NCBI GenBank assembly: GCA_016218375.1
Contig: JACREG010000087.1
Coordinates: 1-40,090 of the forward strand
Direction: 5' to 3'
DNA length: 40,090 nt
Source of the DNA: Gammaproteobacteria bacterium
GTDB taxonomy: Bacteria; Pseudomonadota; Gammaproteobacteria; Thiohalobacterales; Thiohalobacteraceae
Part shown: positions 31,267 through 40,089 of the stretch, piece by piece
How positions within the stretch are numbered: position 1 is the first letter of the stretch
Layout: every line of letters starts with the position of its first letter
Notes under the pieces: generated by a model
Databases searched by the model: none
What the model saw: the letters and a program-made list of their open reading frames with translations, nothing else
Told to the model about the DNA's origin: nothing
Made by a program: the position numbers and the translations under genes

Positions 31267-34200
31267 GGCGCGGTTGTATCGGTCAGGCAAGGCGCGAGCA
31301 CTTTTTTCTCGCCGATCAGCCGGGCGAAATTCTCCGCGGGCAGCGGCCGGCTGAAATAATAGCCTTGGATCTCGTCGCAGCCCTGCGCGCACAGATACTC
31401 CAGTTGTTCCACCGTTTCCACGCCTTCGGCGATGACCTGCATGCGCAGGCTGTGTCCCAGACCGATGATGGAGTTGGCGATAGCGGCGTCGTCCGGATCG
31501 ACGCAGATTTCGCGGACGAAGGACTGGTCGATTTTGATCTTGCCGATCGGCAGCTTTTTCAGATAGCTCAGGGACGAATAGCCGGTGCCGAAATCGTCGA
31601 TCGAAATCTGAATGCCGAGGGTGTGCAACTGATGCAAGGTGGTGATGGTCGTCTGCACGTCCTGAATCATCAGGCTTTCGGTGATTTCCAGTTCCAGTTG
31701 CTGCGGCGTCAGGTCTGTCTCCCGCAAGACGCGGTCGACCATGGCGGTCAGATCGCTTTGCCGGAACTGGCGTTCCGACAGATTGACCGCCACGCGCAGG
31801 TCGAGGAGTCCTTCGTTCCGCCAACGGCTGGTCTGCGCGCAGGCGGTGCGCAGCACCCATTCGCCGACCGGAACGATCAGGCCGTTTTCTTCGAGCAGGG
31901 GAATGAATTCGGCGGGCGCTATCAGGCCGCGTTCCGGATGCTGCCAGCGCAGCAGCGCCTCCATGCCGATGATGGCGCCACTGCTCAGGCTGACCTGGGG
32001 CTGGTAATGCAGCAGGAATTCCTCGCGTTCGAGTGCGCGGCGCAGACTGCTTTCCAATGTCAGGCGCTGCGAGATGCCCTGGTTCATCTCGCTGTTGTAG
32101 AAGCGGTAGGTGTTGCCGCCCTGCGTCTTGGCGTGGCCCATGGCGGTGTCGGCGGCCTTGATAAGATCGTCTTTGTCGTCGCCATCGAGCGGGTAAACGG
32201 CAATGCCGATGCTGGGCGTGACGAATATCTCGCGGCCGTCCAGTTCGAACGGTTGGGTCATGGTGGCCAGGATTTTTTCGGCGACCTGCGCGGCGTTTTC
32301 CACATCGCCGATGTCGGCCAGCATCACGGCGAATTCGTCGCCCGTGAAGCGCGCCAGAGTGTCGCTGCCGCGGATGTGCTCCGTCAATCGGCTGGCCACG
32401 GCGCGCAACAATCGGTCGCCGAAGGCATAACCCAGGCTGTCGTTGATGTGTCTGAAACGGTCGAGGTCGAGATGCAGCAACGCCGTCATCCGGTGATTGC
32501 CGGGCGCCGCGGTCAAGGCCTGTTTCAGTCGCTCCTCCAGCAACTGCCGGTTGGGCAGTTCGGTGAGTGTGTCGTAATAGGCAAGATAGTGGGCGCGTGC
32601 CTCGGCCTGTTTCTTCTCGGTCAGATCGGCGAACACGCCGGCATAGTGCAGTGTGTTGCCGCGTTCGTCGCGAATGGCGATGAGCGACAGCCACTCCGGA
32701 TAGATATCGCCGTTCTTGCGCCGGTTCCAGATTTCGCCCTGCCAGTAACCGTATTCGAGCAGCGAGGCCCACATCGCTTGGTAAAAGGCGGCGTCGTGCC
32801 GGCCCGAGCGCAACAGGCGCGGATTATGGCCGAGTATGTCTTTCTCGGCATACCCGGTGATGTTGGTGAAGGCGCGGTTCACGCGCAGGATGTTGCCGTG
32901 GGCGTCGGTGATGACGATGCCTTCGATGCTGTTCTCGAACACCTGGGCGGTCAGACGCAACTCGCTCTCGGCGTGTTTGCGTTCGCTGATGTCCTGCACC
33001 GTGCCGGCCATCAGAATGGGGGCGCCGGCCGCGTCGCGCACGACGTCGGCGCGTTCCATGACGATGCGTTCCGTGCCATCCGGGCGCACGACGCGGTGTT
33101 CGATGACGTAGGGCTGGTTATCGGTCAGCGCCGCGTTGACCGCGCGGTTCACCCGGTCCCGGTCGTCCGGATGCACATGCTCCATGAAGGTCTCGTACGT
33201 GGCACCGAATTCCCGCGGCTTGAGGCCGAAGATGCGGTAGATTTCGTCCGACCAGTGCAAACCGTTGCCGACGATATCCCACTCCCAACTACCGAGATGG
33301 GCGATCTGCTGCGCGCGGGCCAGACTGGTTTCGCGATTTTTCAACGTCTGCTCGGCGCTGCGCAGCTTGTCGCGTTCTGCTTCGAGTTCGACGATGTGCC
33401 GCGTCTGGTCGGCCGCATGTTTCTGGCGCTGATCGATGTCGCGACGATGCACCTGCTCCAGGCGTCGCTGCGTGCGCCGGACGACCAGGTAGAGCAGGTA
33501 GAACAATCCCCCGCCCAGTGCCAGATAGAAAGCGCCGAAGGAACGGAGCGCGGCGGTCATGACGGCGAGCGCCTGCGTTCTATCGCGCAGTACGATCAGC
33601 CGGCCCACTGTGCGCCCTTCCGCATCGTCGATTTGCAGGGTTCCGGCATAATAGCGTTTGCCGGCGACGTTCATTTCTATGATCGAGTCGGCTTGAGTTT
33701 TCCGGGACAGGATGTGCAGCAGTTGCTCGCGCGGCAGGGCCAGCGTCTGATGAACGAGGGCGAAGTCGGGCAGACGTTCCCAGTCGGCATCGCGCTGTAG
33801 CATGCGCATGCCTTCCTCCCAGTCCGAGCGGGTGAGATAGCGTTTGTCGATGGCCAGCAGATGTTCGGTGCCGAGGACGTCCGTTATGCTGTGCAGCACA
33901 CTTTCGGTTTCCTCGCCCAGCTCGACATAACCGATGCGTCCGCCGCGGTCGTGCACCGGCGCAACCACGCGCAGGGTGAGCGTGCCGATGGGGCCAAGTT
34001 CCATGCCGCTGGCGGGGGCGTCGGTCTTCTCCGCTTCCAGGATGGTATGGCGGTCGACGATGTCGCCGAAGCGCTCGGGCTGATGCACACGCAGCACGTT
34101 GATCCGCGCGGCATCCTCGAAATAGAAATGGGTGATGGCGTACTGCGTGCGCAAACGTCGGTACAGCGGCATGCTCTGGCGCAGCAGGGCTTCGCGATCC

Positions 34201-34457
34201 CGGGCGCGTAATGCGGCCTGCAAGGCCTCGTCGCGCACGAGTGCTTCCAGTGTCGCCCCGAGTTTGTCGGCGCGCTGGAGCAGGGCGCGCCGGTAATAGT
34301 TTTCCGCGGCCTGCATGTCATGGACGAAACTCTGCGCGGCATCGTCTCTTTCGTGTTGGTAAAAAGTGAGCGCGAAGGCGCCGAGCAGCAGCGCCAGTGC
34401 CACGGCGACTGGCAGGAGAATGCGGGCCCTCAAGCCGGCACCGATGGTTTGCGGCAT
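31263..34457 (-). CDS. Membrane dCache-PAS-PAS-GGDEF-EAL protein, overlapping rsmA
   Basis: The 1064-residue product has a helix near 11-29, a large periplasmic sensor of double-Cache type (LGPIGTLTLRVVAPVHD, IGYVELGEE near 155-185), and a second helix near 305-325. A coiled-coil linker, two PAS domains (about 385-505 and 510-625), GGDEF (about 635-800) and EAL (about 815-1050) follow. The cyclase motif is TGDEF with the RGSD inhibition site before it; loss of the first Gly may weaken cyclase activity. The phosphodiesterase site is complete: MEALLRW, AVNLSERQF, LEITESL, SIDDFGTGYSSL, KIKIDQSFV, VIAEGVET. I expect mainly c-di-GMP breakdown, perhaps with allosteric GTP binding. Its stop overlaps the rsmA start and a good promoter lies 190 bp upstream. 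Confidence 0.93.
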   Translation of the reverse strand: MPQTIGAGLRARILLPVAVALALLLGAFALTFYQHERDDAAQSFVHDMQAAENYYRRALLQRADKLGATLEALVRDEALQAALRARDREALLRQSMPLYRRLRTQYAITHFYFEDAARINVLRVHQPERFGDIVDRHTILEAEKTDAPASGMELGPIGTLTLRVVAPVHDRGGRIGYVELGEETESVLHSITDVLGTEHLLAIDKRYLTRSDWEEGMRMLQRDADWERLPDFALVHQTLALPREQLLHILSRKTQADSIIEMNVAGKRYYAGTLQIDDAEGRTVGRLIVLRDRTQALAVMTAALRSFGAFYLALGGGLFYLLYLVVRRTQRRLEQVHRRDIDQRQKHAADQTRHIVELEAERDKLRSAEQTLKNRETSLARAQQIAHLGSWEWDIVGNGLHWSDEIYRIFGLKPREFGATYETFMEHVHPDDRDRVNRAVNAALTDNQPYVIEHRVVRPDGTERIVMERADVVRDAAGAPILMAGTVQDISERKHAESELRLTAQVFENSIEGIVITDAHGNILRVNRAFTNITGYAEKDILGHNPRLLRSGRHDAAFYQAMWASLLEYGYWQGEIWNRRKNGDIYPEWLSLIAIRDERGNTLHYAGVFADLTEKKQAEARAHYLAYYDTLTELPNRQLLEERLKQALTAAPGNHRMTALLHLDLDRFRHINDSLGYAFGDRLLRAVASRLTEHIRGSDTLARFTGDEFAVMLADIGDVENAAQVAEKILATMTQPFELDGREIFVTPSIGIAVYPLDGDDKDDLIKAADTAMGHAKTQGGNTYRFYNSEMNQGISQRLTLESSLRRALEREEFLLHYQPQVSLSSGAIIGMEALLRWQHPERGLIAPAEFIPLLEENGLIVPVGEWVLRTACAQTSRWRNEGLLDLRVAVNLSERQFRQSDLTAMVDRVLRETDLTPQQLELEITESLMIQDVQTTITTLHQLHTLGIQISIDDFGTGYSSLSYLKKLPIGKIKIDQSFVREICVDPDDAAIANSIIGLGHSLRMQVIAEGVETVEQLEYLCAQGCDEIQGYYFSRPLPAENFARLIGEKKVLAPCLTDTTAP

Positions 34458-34524
34458 GTCGTAAGCTCAAGCTAGAGTCTGCCGGAAAACACGACATGAA
34501 TCGTTGCGAGGATCGCCGCGAGCA

Positions 34525-34556
34525 CGACGAGGCCATTTCAAACAGAGGTCTCGTCG
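34525..34556 (-). promoter_or_regulatory. Hairpin in the 5' leader of the third GGDEF/EAL gene
   Basis: In the transcribed (minus) sense, CGACGAGACC and GGCCTCGTCG form a 10-bp stem with one mismatch and a 12-base loop. It lies within the ~190-nt leader between the promoter at 34652-34680 and the start codon at 34457. It could be a regulatory leader; no riboswitch class is recognised. Confidence 0.4.
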
Positions 34557-34651
34557 CTTCGTCGCATACGGTGGTTCGCAACGACAGCCTGTCAGTGCTT
34601 CTCAGCAGGCCGATAAGGGATAACGGTCGGGTTGCCAATCCAATCTGGCCC

Positions 34652-34680
34652 ACTATAACGACGGGTAGGGATTAGTCCAA
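34652..34680 (-). promoter_or_regulatory. Strong sigma-70-type promoter for the GGDEF/EAL-rsmA unit
   Basis: Reading leftward, TTGGAC (34680-34675) and TATAGT (34657-34652) are separated by exactly 17 bp, with 4/6 and 5/6 matches. It lies in the 280-bp gap after pdxA, so rsmA can be expressed independently of lptD-surA-pdxA. The predicted start is near 34645. Confidence 0.65.
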
Positions 34681-34737
34681 CTCTTTAATGTGGGGTTGTC
34701 GGCGCGTGCGGTCATGGACGCGGTGCGGATAATGTGT

Positions 34738-35760
34738 TTAGCCGTTATCCGGCGACCGCTGCAGCATATCGAGCGCCACATCCAGCGCCGTTGCAAGACT
34801 GCCGCTGTCGGCACGGCCGCTGCCGGCCAGATCCAATGCCGTGCCGTGATCGACCGAGGTGCGGATAATCGGCAGGCCGAGCGTGATGTTCACGGCCCGG
34901 CCGAAGCCCGCGTATTTCAGCACCGGCAGCCCCTGGTCGTGATACATCGCCAGCACTGCGTCGGCGTGTTCCAGATACTTCGGCGTGAACAGCGTGTCGG
35001 CAGGCAATGGGCCGAGCAGTTCCGCACCCACGTCCACATCACCGCCGCGCAGCGTTTCCAGCACCGGTGCGATCACCTCGATCTCCTCGCGGCCGAGGTG
35101 CCCACCCTCGCCGGCGTGCGGGTTGAGGCCGCACACCAGGATGCGCGGGCGCGCGATGCCGAAGCGTGTGCGCAGATCGTGAATCAGAATGCGCAGCGTG
35201 GTTGTCAGCGAATCGGAAGTGATCGCGGCGCTGACAGCGGAAATCGGCAGATGCGTGGTGGCCAATGCCACACGCAAGCCTTCGGTGGCCAGCATCATCA
35301 CCACCTGCGGCGTGGCGCAGCGCTCGGCGAGATATTCGGTATGGCCGCTGAAGGGAATGCCGGCGTCGTTGACGATGCCTTTGTGCATCGGTCCGGTGAC
35401 CAACGCGTCGAACACGCCACTGCGGCAGCCGTCCACGGCGACATCCAGACAGTTCAGTACATAGCGCGCGTTGGCGGCGTTCAACTGGCCGGGGTGTACC
35501 GGCGCGTCGGCGGCGACCGCCCGTACGATGAGCCGCCCCTGGCGATGCGCTTGCGCGGGCTGCGTGGGATCGAAGCGTAGCCAATCGACGGCGATGCCGA
35601 GTTGCGCGGCGCGTTGCGCGAGCACAGTCGGATCGGCGACGACGACCAACTCGGCGGGATAATCGCGCTGTGCCAGTTGCACGCACAGATCGGGACCGAT
35701 GCCGGCCGGTTCGCCGGCCGTGAGCGCGAGGCGTGGGACTCGGGGGGAACCCCGGCTCAC
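34738..35760 (-). CDS. pdxA: 4-hydroxythreonine-4-phosphate dehydrogenase PdxA
   Basis: The 340-residue product oxidises 4-phosphohydroxy-threonine in the DXP-dependent pyridoxal phosphate pathway. Motifs: [20 protein letters not shown] near 11-30 (GEPAGIGP where E. coli has GDPAGIGP), [20 protein letters not shown] near 120-139 with a metal-binding His, [18 protein letters not shown] near 206-223 (second His), and [14 protein letters not shown] near 265-278 (third His). All three metal ligands are present. The start is GTG at 35760, 6 bp after the surA stop, so the two are co-transcribed. A 280-bp gap follows before the GGDEF/EAL gene. Confidence 0.97.
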   Translation of the reverse strand: MSRGSPRVPRLALTAGEPAGIGPDLCVQLAQRDYPAELVVVADPTVLAQRAAQLGIAVDWLRFDPTQPAQAHRQGRLIVRAVAADAPVHPGQLNAANARYVLNCLDVAVDGCRSGVFDALVTGPMHKGIVNDAGIPFSGHTEYLAERCATPQVVMMLATEGLRVALATTHLPISAVSAAITSDSLTTTLRILIHDLRTRFGIARPRILVCGLNPHAGEGGHLGREEIEVIAPVLETLRGGDVDVGAELLGPLPADTLFTPKYLEHADAVLAMYHDQGLPVLKYAGFGRAVNITLGLPIIRTSVDHGTALDLAGSGRADSGSLATALDVALDMLQRSPDNG

Positions 35761-35766
35761 ACCCGA

Positions 35767-37059
35767 TCACTCTTCCGTGCGGTATTCGACATACGCCTCG
35801 TCGCGCAGCCGGCGCAGCCACAGCGCGAGTTCCTCGTCGGTTTTGCGCTTGCGGATCAGGTCGCGCGCCTGATTGCGTTTCAACTCGACAGTGCTGTCGT
35901 GCTCGCGGCGTTCCAGCACCTGGATGATGTGCCAGCCGAAGCGGGTTTCGACGGGTTGGCTGATCTCGTTGACCTTGAGCGTCTTCATGGCGTCTTCGAA
36001 CTGCGGCACCAGATCGCCGGGATTCACCCAGCCGAGATCGCCGCCCTTGGAGGCCGATACCTTGTCCTTGGAATGCGAACGCGCCAGCGCGGCGAAGTCT
36101 TCGCCGCCGACCAGACGCTCGCGCAATTGCTCCAGACGGCTGGGCACTTCCGACTCGGGCAGTAACTCATCGGCCGTGAGCAGGATGTGCCGGACGTGCG
36201 TCTGGGTGACGACCTGCCGGCCTTCGCCGCGCATCTCGATCAGCTTGACGATGTGAAAACCGCCGGCGGCGCGCACCGGGTCGGCGATCTCGCCCGCGTG
36301 CATGCCGTTGATGATCTCCGCCATCACCGTCGGCAGTTGTCCGGCCTTGCGCCAGCCTAGATCGCCGCCTTGCAACGCGGTCTGACCGGCGGACACCGAC
36401 ACCGCGGTGCCGGCGAAATCCGCGCCGCCGCGCAACGCGGCCACGGTATCGTCGGCCTTACGCTGGGCCTCGCGGAGTTGTTCCGGCGAGGCGCCGTCCG
36501 GCACCGCGATGAGGATGTGGCCGAGGTGATATTCCTTTTCCGCGCCGCCCCAGGTCTTCTCGTTGGCCAGCAGGGTGTCGACTTCCTGCTCGGTGACGTT
36601 GATGCGATTGCCGACCATCTGCTGATGCAGGCGCGCGATGGCGATCTGATTGCGGATCTCCTCGCGGAAGGCGTTGAAGTCGTGACCCTCGCGTTCCAGC
36701 GTCGCGCGGAATTGGTCGAGGTTCATATTGTTCTGCTCGGCGATGTTGCGCAGGTTGCCGGTGAGCGTCTCGTCGTCGATCTGGATGTTGTTGCTCGCCG
36801 CCAGTTGCAATTGCAGTTGATCGACGATGACCCGCTCCAACACCTGCTGGCGCAGAATCTTCTCGTCCGGCAGCGCGGTGTTCTGCGCGCGCAGTTGTTC
36901 GCGCACGATGCTCAACTTGGCTTCCAGCTCGTTTTCGAGCACTACATCGTCGTTGACCACGGCGACGATGCGGTTCAGTTCCTCGGCGGCATGGACGGTG
37001 ACGGCGGCCAGGAACAGGAGGGGCAGTAGGGACAAATGCTTGAGGACGGTTTTCAGCAC
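35767..37059 (-). CDS. surA: Periplasmic chaperone/peptidyl-prolyl isomerase SurA
   Basis: The 430-residue product has a signal peptide (hydrophobic LSLLPLLFLAAVTVHA near 9-24, cleaved before AEELNR), an N-terminal SurA chaperone domain (VAVVNDDVVLENELEAKL near 32-49), and two parvulin domains. The first starts at YHLGHILIAVP near 175, the second at THVRHILLTADELL near 287. A short C-terminal helix closes the protein. SurA escorts outer-membrane beta-barrels, including LptD, to BamA. The gene follows lptD by 14 bp, which suits that role. The start is probably GTG at 37059, since the frame is open far upstream through out-of-frame lptD sequence but only this start gives a signal peptide. E. 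coli SurA has 428 residues. Confidence 0.96.
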   Translation of the reverse strand: MLKTVLKHLSLLPLLFLAAVTVHAAEELNRIVAVVNDDVVLENELEAKLSIVREQLRAQNTALPDEKILRQQVLERVIVDQLQLQLAASNNIQIDDETLTGNLRNIAEQNNMNLDQFRATLEREGHDFNAFREEIRNQIAIARLHQQMVGNRINVTEQEVDTLLANEKTWGGAEKEYHLGHILIAVPDGASPEQLREAQRKADDTVAALRGGADFAGTAVSVSAGQTALQGGDLGWRKAGQLPTVMAEIINGMHAGEIADPVRAAGGFHIVKLIEMRGEGRQVVTQTHVRHILLTADELLPESEVPSRLEQLRERLVGGEDFAALARSHSKDKVSASKGGDLGWVNPGDLVPQFEDAMKTLKVNEISQPVETRFGWHIIQVLERREHDSTVELKRNQARDLIRKRKTDEELALWLRRLRDEAYVEYRTEE

Positions 37060-37073
37060 GGCAGTGGACCTGA

Positions 37074-39683
37074 TCAATAACTGGGGTAGCCAAGGATACC
37101 ATTTTCCAGCACGGACTCGATTGGGTCGCCGAGACTGGTCAGGCCCTTGAGCTCCAATTGCAGGAGGATGGCGGTGTTGCGTTCGGCTTGCGGGTCGGTA
37201 TCGGTGTCGCCGATATAGCCGCGGCCCAGTACGCGCACGATCCAGCAGCAGCTTTCGTATTCCACGCCGCCCAGCGTTTCCAGCAGTTCGTTGTCGGGCA
37301 GCGAATAATTCCAGCGCATGACACCGTGCCAGCGCGGGGTGAAATGCCACAGCGCGGAGGTATCGACCTGTTCCAGATCGCCGCTGCGATAGCGGTAGCC
37401 GAAATTCAGCAAGTGGCGGTAATCGGGCTGATATTGCAGGCGCACATTGCCGCGTTCGGTCTTGGTCTCGTTGGGGTCCCATTGCAGGCCGGCGATGGTT
37501 TTCCAAGTCTGGGACAGGCGCACTTCCAGCTCGCTTACCAGATTCGAGGTGCTCTGGTCTGCCACGGCTTGGCGCGGCAGGGTCACTTCGCGGTCGCGGA
37601 AATACAGGATCTCGCCCAGGCTGAAGCTCACATGCTGGGTGCCGGTGGCCGGGTCTAGCCAGCGACTGGTGGCGGCCAGGGTGAGTTGATCGGCATCGCC
37701 CATGCGATCGGCGCTGTTGAAACGGTTGTCCTCGAACAATTGCTGGAAACTGAAATCGGTCAGCCCGGTGTCGAACACCGGCAAATCGCTCTGGTCGTCG
37801 TAGGGAACATGCAGATAGAAGGCGCGCGGCTCCAGGGTTTGCAGTAAATCGTTGCCGAACAGCGTGGTGTTGCGTTCGAAGAACAGACCGCTGTCGAGAC
37901 TGGCGATGGGGGTCGTGCGATCCGGGCTGTCGGTGAAGCCGAAGCTGTCGGCGTCGTCCAGGCTGTACGTGGTGTAGCGCGCGCCCACGGCCGGGGTGAC
38001 ATACCACGCGGCCGTGCCCAACGGCAGGCTCACCTTGGGCCGCAGATCCAGACGCGTGCCGGTGAGTTTCTCGTCGTGGTCGAATTGCACCGCTTCGCTG
38101 TCCAACGTCAGATTCAGTCCGTAAGGCTGGGTCAGTGGGTTGGCGCTGAACAGCACTTGCGGCAGACGCCGGTAGGGACGGCGGAGATCGGGGATGGTGC
38201 TGTCGACGGTCTGGAAATCCTGCACCCGTCCGGTCAGACCCCAACCGTCGCCGCTATAGGCCGCTTGTGCCTGGCGTTTCAGATGGGTGGCGCTGCTGAC
38301 TTCCAGGCTGGTACCGAGATCGGTGAAGTAGTCGGCGTCGGAGACATTCGAGCCAACGATATCGGTGCGCAGGCGCTCCAATGGGCGGCCGGTGTGATCG
38401 ATGCGCACCAGCGAACGGTCTTCGTCGTTGTACTCACTGTCCGAGGGCAGATATTCCAGACCGAGGTTGCCTTCGTTGGTCGCATTCAGATAGCGGAACT
38501 CGCCTTGCATCTGCACGCCGCGTTTGCTCATCAGCCGTGGAGTGATGGTGGCATCGCGATTCGGTGCGATATTCCAGTAATACGGCAGCGACAGCTCGGC
38601 ACCCGTGTTCTGGGTGCGGCCGATGCTCGGCATCAGCAGGCCGCTCTTGCGCCGGTCGTCGATCGGGAAACTGAGGTAAGGCGTGTACAGCACCGGCATG
38701 TCGGCGAGTTCCAGCCACACGTTACGCGCCGTGCCGAAGCCTTCGTCGTGTTTCAGCGTGACGTCGCGCGCGCTCAACCGCCAAGCCTCGTGACCTTCGT
38801 CGCAGGTGGTGTAGGTGGCCTGATCGAAACTGCGCAGCACTTTGCTTTCCTGATGCGCGGTCACGGCAACGCCGCGCGCGTGGCGGCTGGGCACGGCATA
38901 GCGTACATCGCTGATGTCGCCCTGGTCGGTGTCGAGTTGCAGCGTCGCCGCGCTGCCGGTGACGCGCAGATCGGCCTCGTCGAGCTGTACGTTACCGGTG
39001 GCGTGAACCTGTTGCTTCGCCTCGTCGTAACGGATGCGCTCGGCCTGCACACGACTGCCGGCGCGTTCGACCACGGCATGGCCGGTGAGTACATACGCCG
39101 GGCCCGGCTCGGTGCTGGCTTGGTCGGAGGTCAGCGCGGTGCCGGTCAGGTCGGCTGCGGGCAGCTCGGGGGTATCGGGGGCGGCGCACAAGGCCCAGGG
39201 ATCGTAGCGGTCTTCGGCGTCGACCGGTAGCAACGGCTCGGGGCGGGCGACGACGGGACGCGACTCGGCGGGAACCGTCGGTGCCGGCGCGGCTTCGCGC
39301 ACGGCGGGGGCAGCCGCAGTGGGAGCAACGGGGCGCGGAGCCGGGGGCGTCGTATCGCGTTGTTCCGATGCCGCAGGGGCTTCGGCCCGGGCGGGCTCCG
39401 GTACGGGCTCGGCAGTCGGCGGTGCCGAAGGAACCGAAGGTGTGGGCGGCACTGCACTGATCGGCGGCTGTGCCGTTGGGACGGGCGCGGTCGGTGGCGG
39501 TGCAGCCGCGGGGGCGGCAGCAGGCTCCGCGGGTGGCGCGCTAGGTGCGATGGCGCTGCATTGCCAGCCGCCTTGGGCATTCTGTTGGCACTGCCAGGGA
39601 AACCCTGCGCCGTCTTGCGCGGGCGTGGCGGGTGGCAGGATCAGGCCCGCGATCAGCGCGGCGAGTAGGGAACGTTCAGTCAC
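37074..39683 (-). CDS. lptD: LPS-assembly outer-membrane protein LptD
   Basis: The 869-residue product has a signal peptide (LLAALIAGLILPPATPAQ near 6-23), a long Pro/Ala-rich segment (about 46-153), an LptA-like jellyroll domain (about 195-330) and a C-terminal beta-barrel. The jellyroll shows VLTGHAVVERAGSRVQAERI and VHATGNVQL; the barrel shows SFPIDDRRKSGLLMPSIGRT near its start. With LptE it inserts LPS into the outer leaflet. Cysteines lie near 32, 42, 166, 294 and as the pair 812-813 (ESCCWI). E. coli LptD uses four (31, 173, 724, 725), so two are extra. GTG at 39683 follows AAGGAA. It is longer than E. coli LptD (784) mainly because of the linker. Confidence 0.97.
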   Translation of the reverse strand: MTERSLLAALIAGLILPPATPAQDGAGFPWQCQQNAQGGWQCSAIAPSAPPAEPAAAPAAAPPPTAPVPTAQPPISAVPPTPSVPSAPPTAEPVPEPARAEAPAASEQRDTTPPAPRPVAPTAAAPAVREAAPAPTVPAESRPVVARPEPLLPVDAEDRYDPWALCAAPDTPELPAADLTGTALTSDQASTEPGPAYVLTGHAVVERAGSRVQAERIRYDEAKQQVHATGNVQLDEADLRVTGSAATLQLDTDQGDISDVRYAVPSRHARGVAVTAHQESKVLRSFDQATYTTCDEGHEAWRLSARDVTLKHDEGFGTARNVWLELADMPVLYTPYLSFPIDDRRKSGLLMPSIGRTQNTGAELSLPYYWNIAPNRDATITPRLMSKRGVQMQGEFRYLNATNEGNLGLEYLPSDSEYNDEDRSLVRIDHTGRPLERLRTDIVGSNVSDADYFTDLGTSLEVSSATHLKRQAQAAYSGDGWGLTGRVQDFQTVDSTIPDLRRPYRRLPQVLFSANPLTQPYGLNLTLDSEAVQFDHDEKLTGTRLDLRPKVSLPLGTAAWYVTPAVGARYTTYSLDDADSFGFTDSPDRTTPIASLDSGLFFERNTTLFGNDLLQTLEPRAFYLHVPYDDQSDLPVFDTGLTDFSFQQLFEDNRFNSADRMGDADQLTLAATSRWLDPATGTQHVSFSLGEILYFRDREVTLPRQAVADQSTSNLVSELEVRLSQTWKTIAGLQWDPNETKTERGNVRLQYQPDYRHLLNFGYRYRSGDLEQVDTSALWHFTPRWHGVMRWNYSLPDNELLETLGGVEYESCCWIVRVLGRGYIGDTDTDPQAERNTAILLQLELKGLTSLGDPIESVLENGILGYPSY

Positions 39684-39821
39684 TGTGTTGGGTTCCTTGC
39701 GAGGCGTCGTGTGCCTGCCCGTGGGCGCCCCGTAAAATCGCACAGCAGGGCTTTTCCTTCAATGACTTTCTGGCGATGACTCGTAGGCATATCGGGCGGC
39801 AACGGGCGGGGCGGCCTCGGC

Positions 39822-39827
39822 TATAAT
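39822..39827 (+). promoter_or_regulatory. Perfect -10 box upstream of the AmgK-like start
   Basis: TATAAT matches consensus and lies 29 bp before the GTG at 39857. No good -35 box is seen at 16-18 bp. The 173-bp gap to lptD must also carry the lptD promoter. Confidence 0.4.
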
Positions 39828-39856
39828 GCCGCGTCGCCTCTACCCGGAACCCGCGC

Positions 39857-39913
39857 GTGCCCGAACGTCTCGAACAAATCACTGCCTGGTTGCAGGCCGA
39901 ACCGGCCTTCGCC
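39857..39913 (+). CDS. AmgK-like sugar kinase, first ~19 codons only (disrupted)
   Basis: GTG at 39857 opens a frame reading PERLEQITAWLQAEPAFA, which resembles the N-terminus of AmgK/aminoglycoside-phosphotransferase-family kinases (R.E.(I/L)..WL). In Pseudomonas, amgK stands divergent to lptD in the same way, and acts with MurU in peptidoglycan sugar recycling. After about codon 19 the similarity stops: the frame stays open to 40090 but contains nothing kinase-like, and the opposite strand reads as flotillin. I therefore annotate only the recognisable start. Confidence 0.5.
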
Positions 39914-40089
39914 AGTGAACCCTCCAAACTGGTGACCTCCAATCCCAGGTCGCGAAGCAGGGAATCGATAAAAGGCGCCCTCGCCTTGAATTTCAAGGCG
40001 CTGTCGAAGATTCCGTCCGTGCCGGAGGCGGATCCTGTGCTTCCCCAAAGCCCGTCGGCCTGGACGAGCTTGATGCTTTCGATCTTTTC
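39914..40089 (-). CDS. Flotillin-like C-terminal fragment, probably misjoined
   Basis: The minus strand from the right edge reads EKIESIKLVQADGLWG, then SALKFKARAPFIDSLLRDLG, ending in a short LEVTSLEG tail. This resembles the C-terminus of flotillin/YqiK-type SPFH proteins (I..IK(I/L)(V/L)Q..GL.G and AL.(Y/F)(K/R)A.AP..D(S/A)L...(I/L)GL). No stop codon follows. The frame continues through antisense AmgK and promoter sequence to 39676, inside lptD. The 5' part of the gene is outside the window. The position against the start of an unrelated gene suggests a chimeric contig end or a rearrangement. Confidence 0.55.

Noticed and set aside
30484-32772. RsmA frame extending upstream to 32772
   Set aside because: The extra part is out-of-frame GGDEF/EAL sequence; RsmA begins MSHIPRKRFGQ at 31266.
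31365-33800. 811-codon plus-strand open frame opposite the third GGDEF/EAL gene
   Set aside because: The minus strand shows complete PAS, GGDEF and EAL motifs; the plus frame has none and is a composition artefact.
35767-38244. SurA frame extending upstream into lptD
   Set aside because: Only the GTG at 37059 yields a signal peptide and the normal SurA length.
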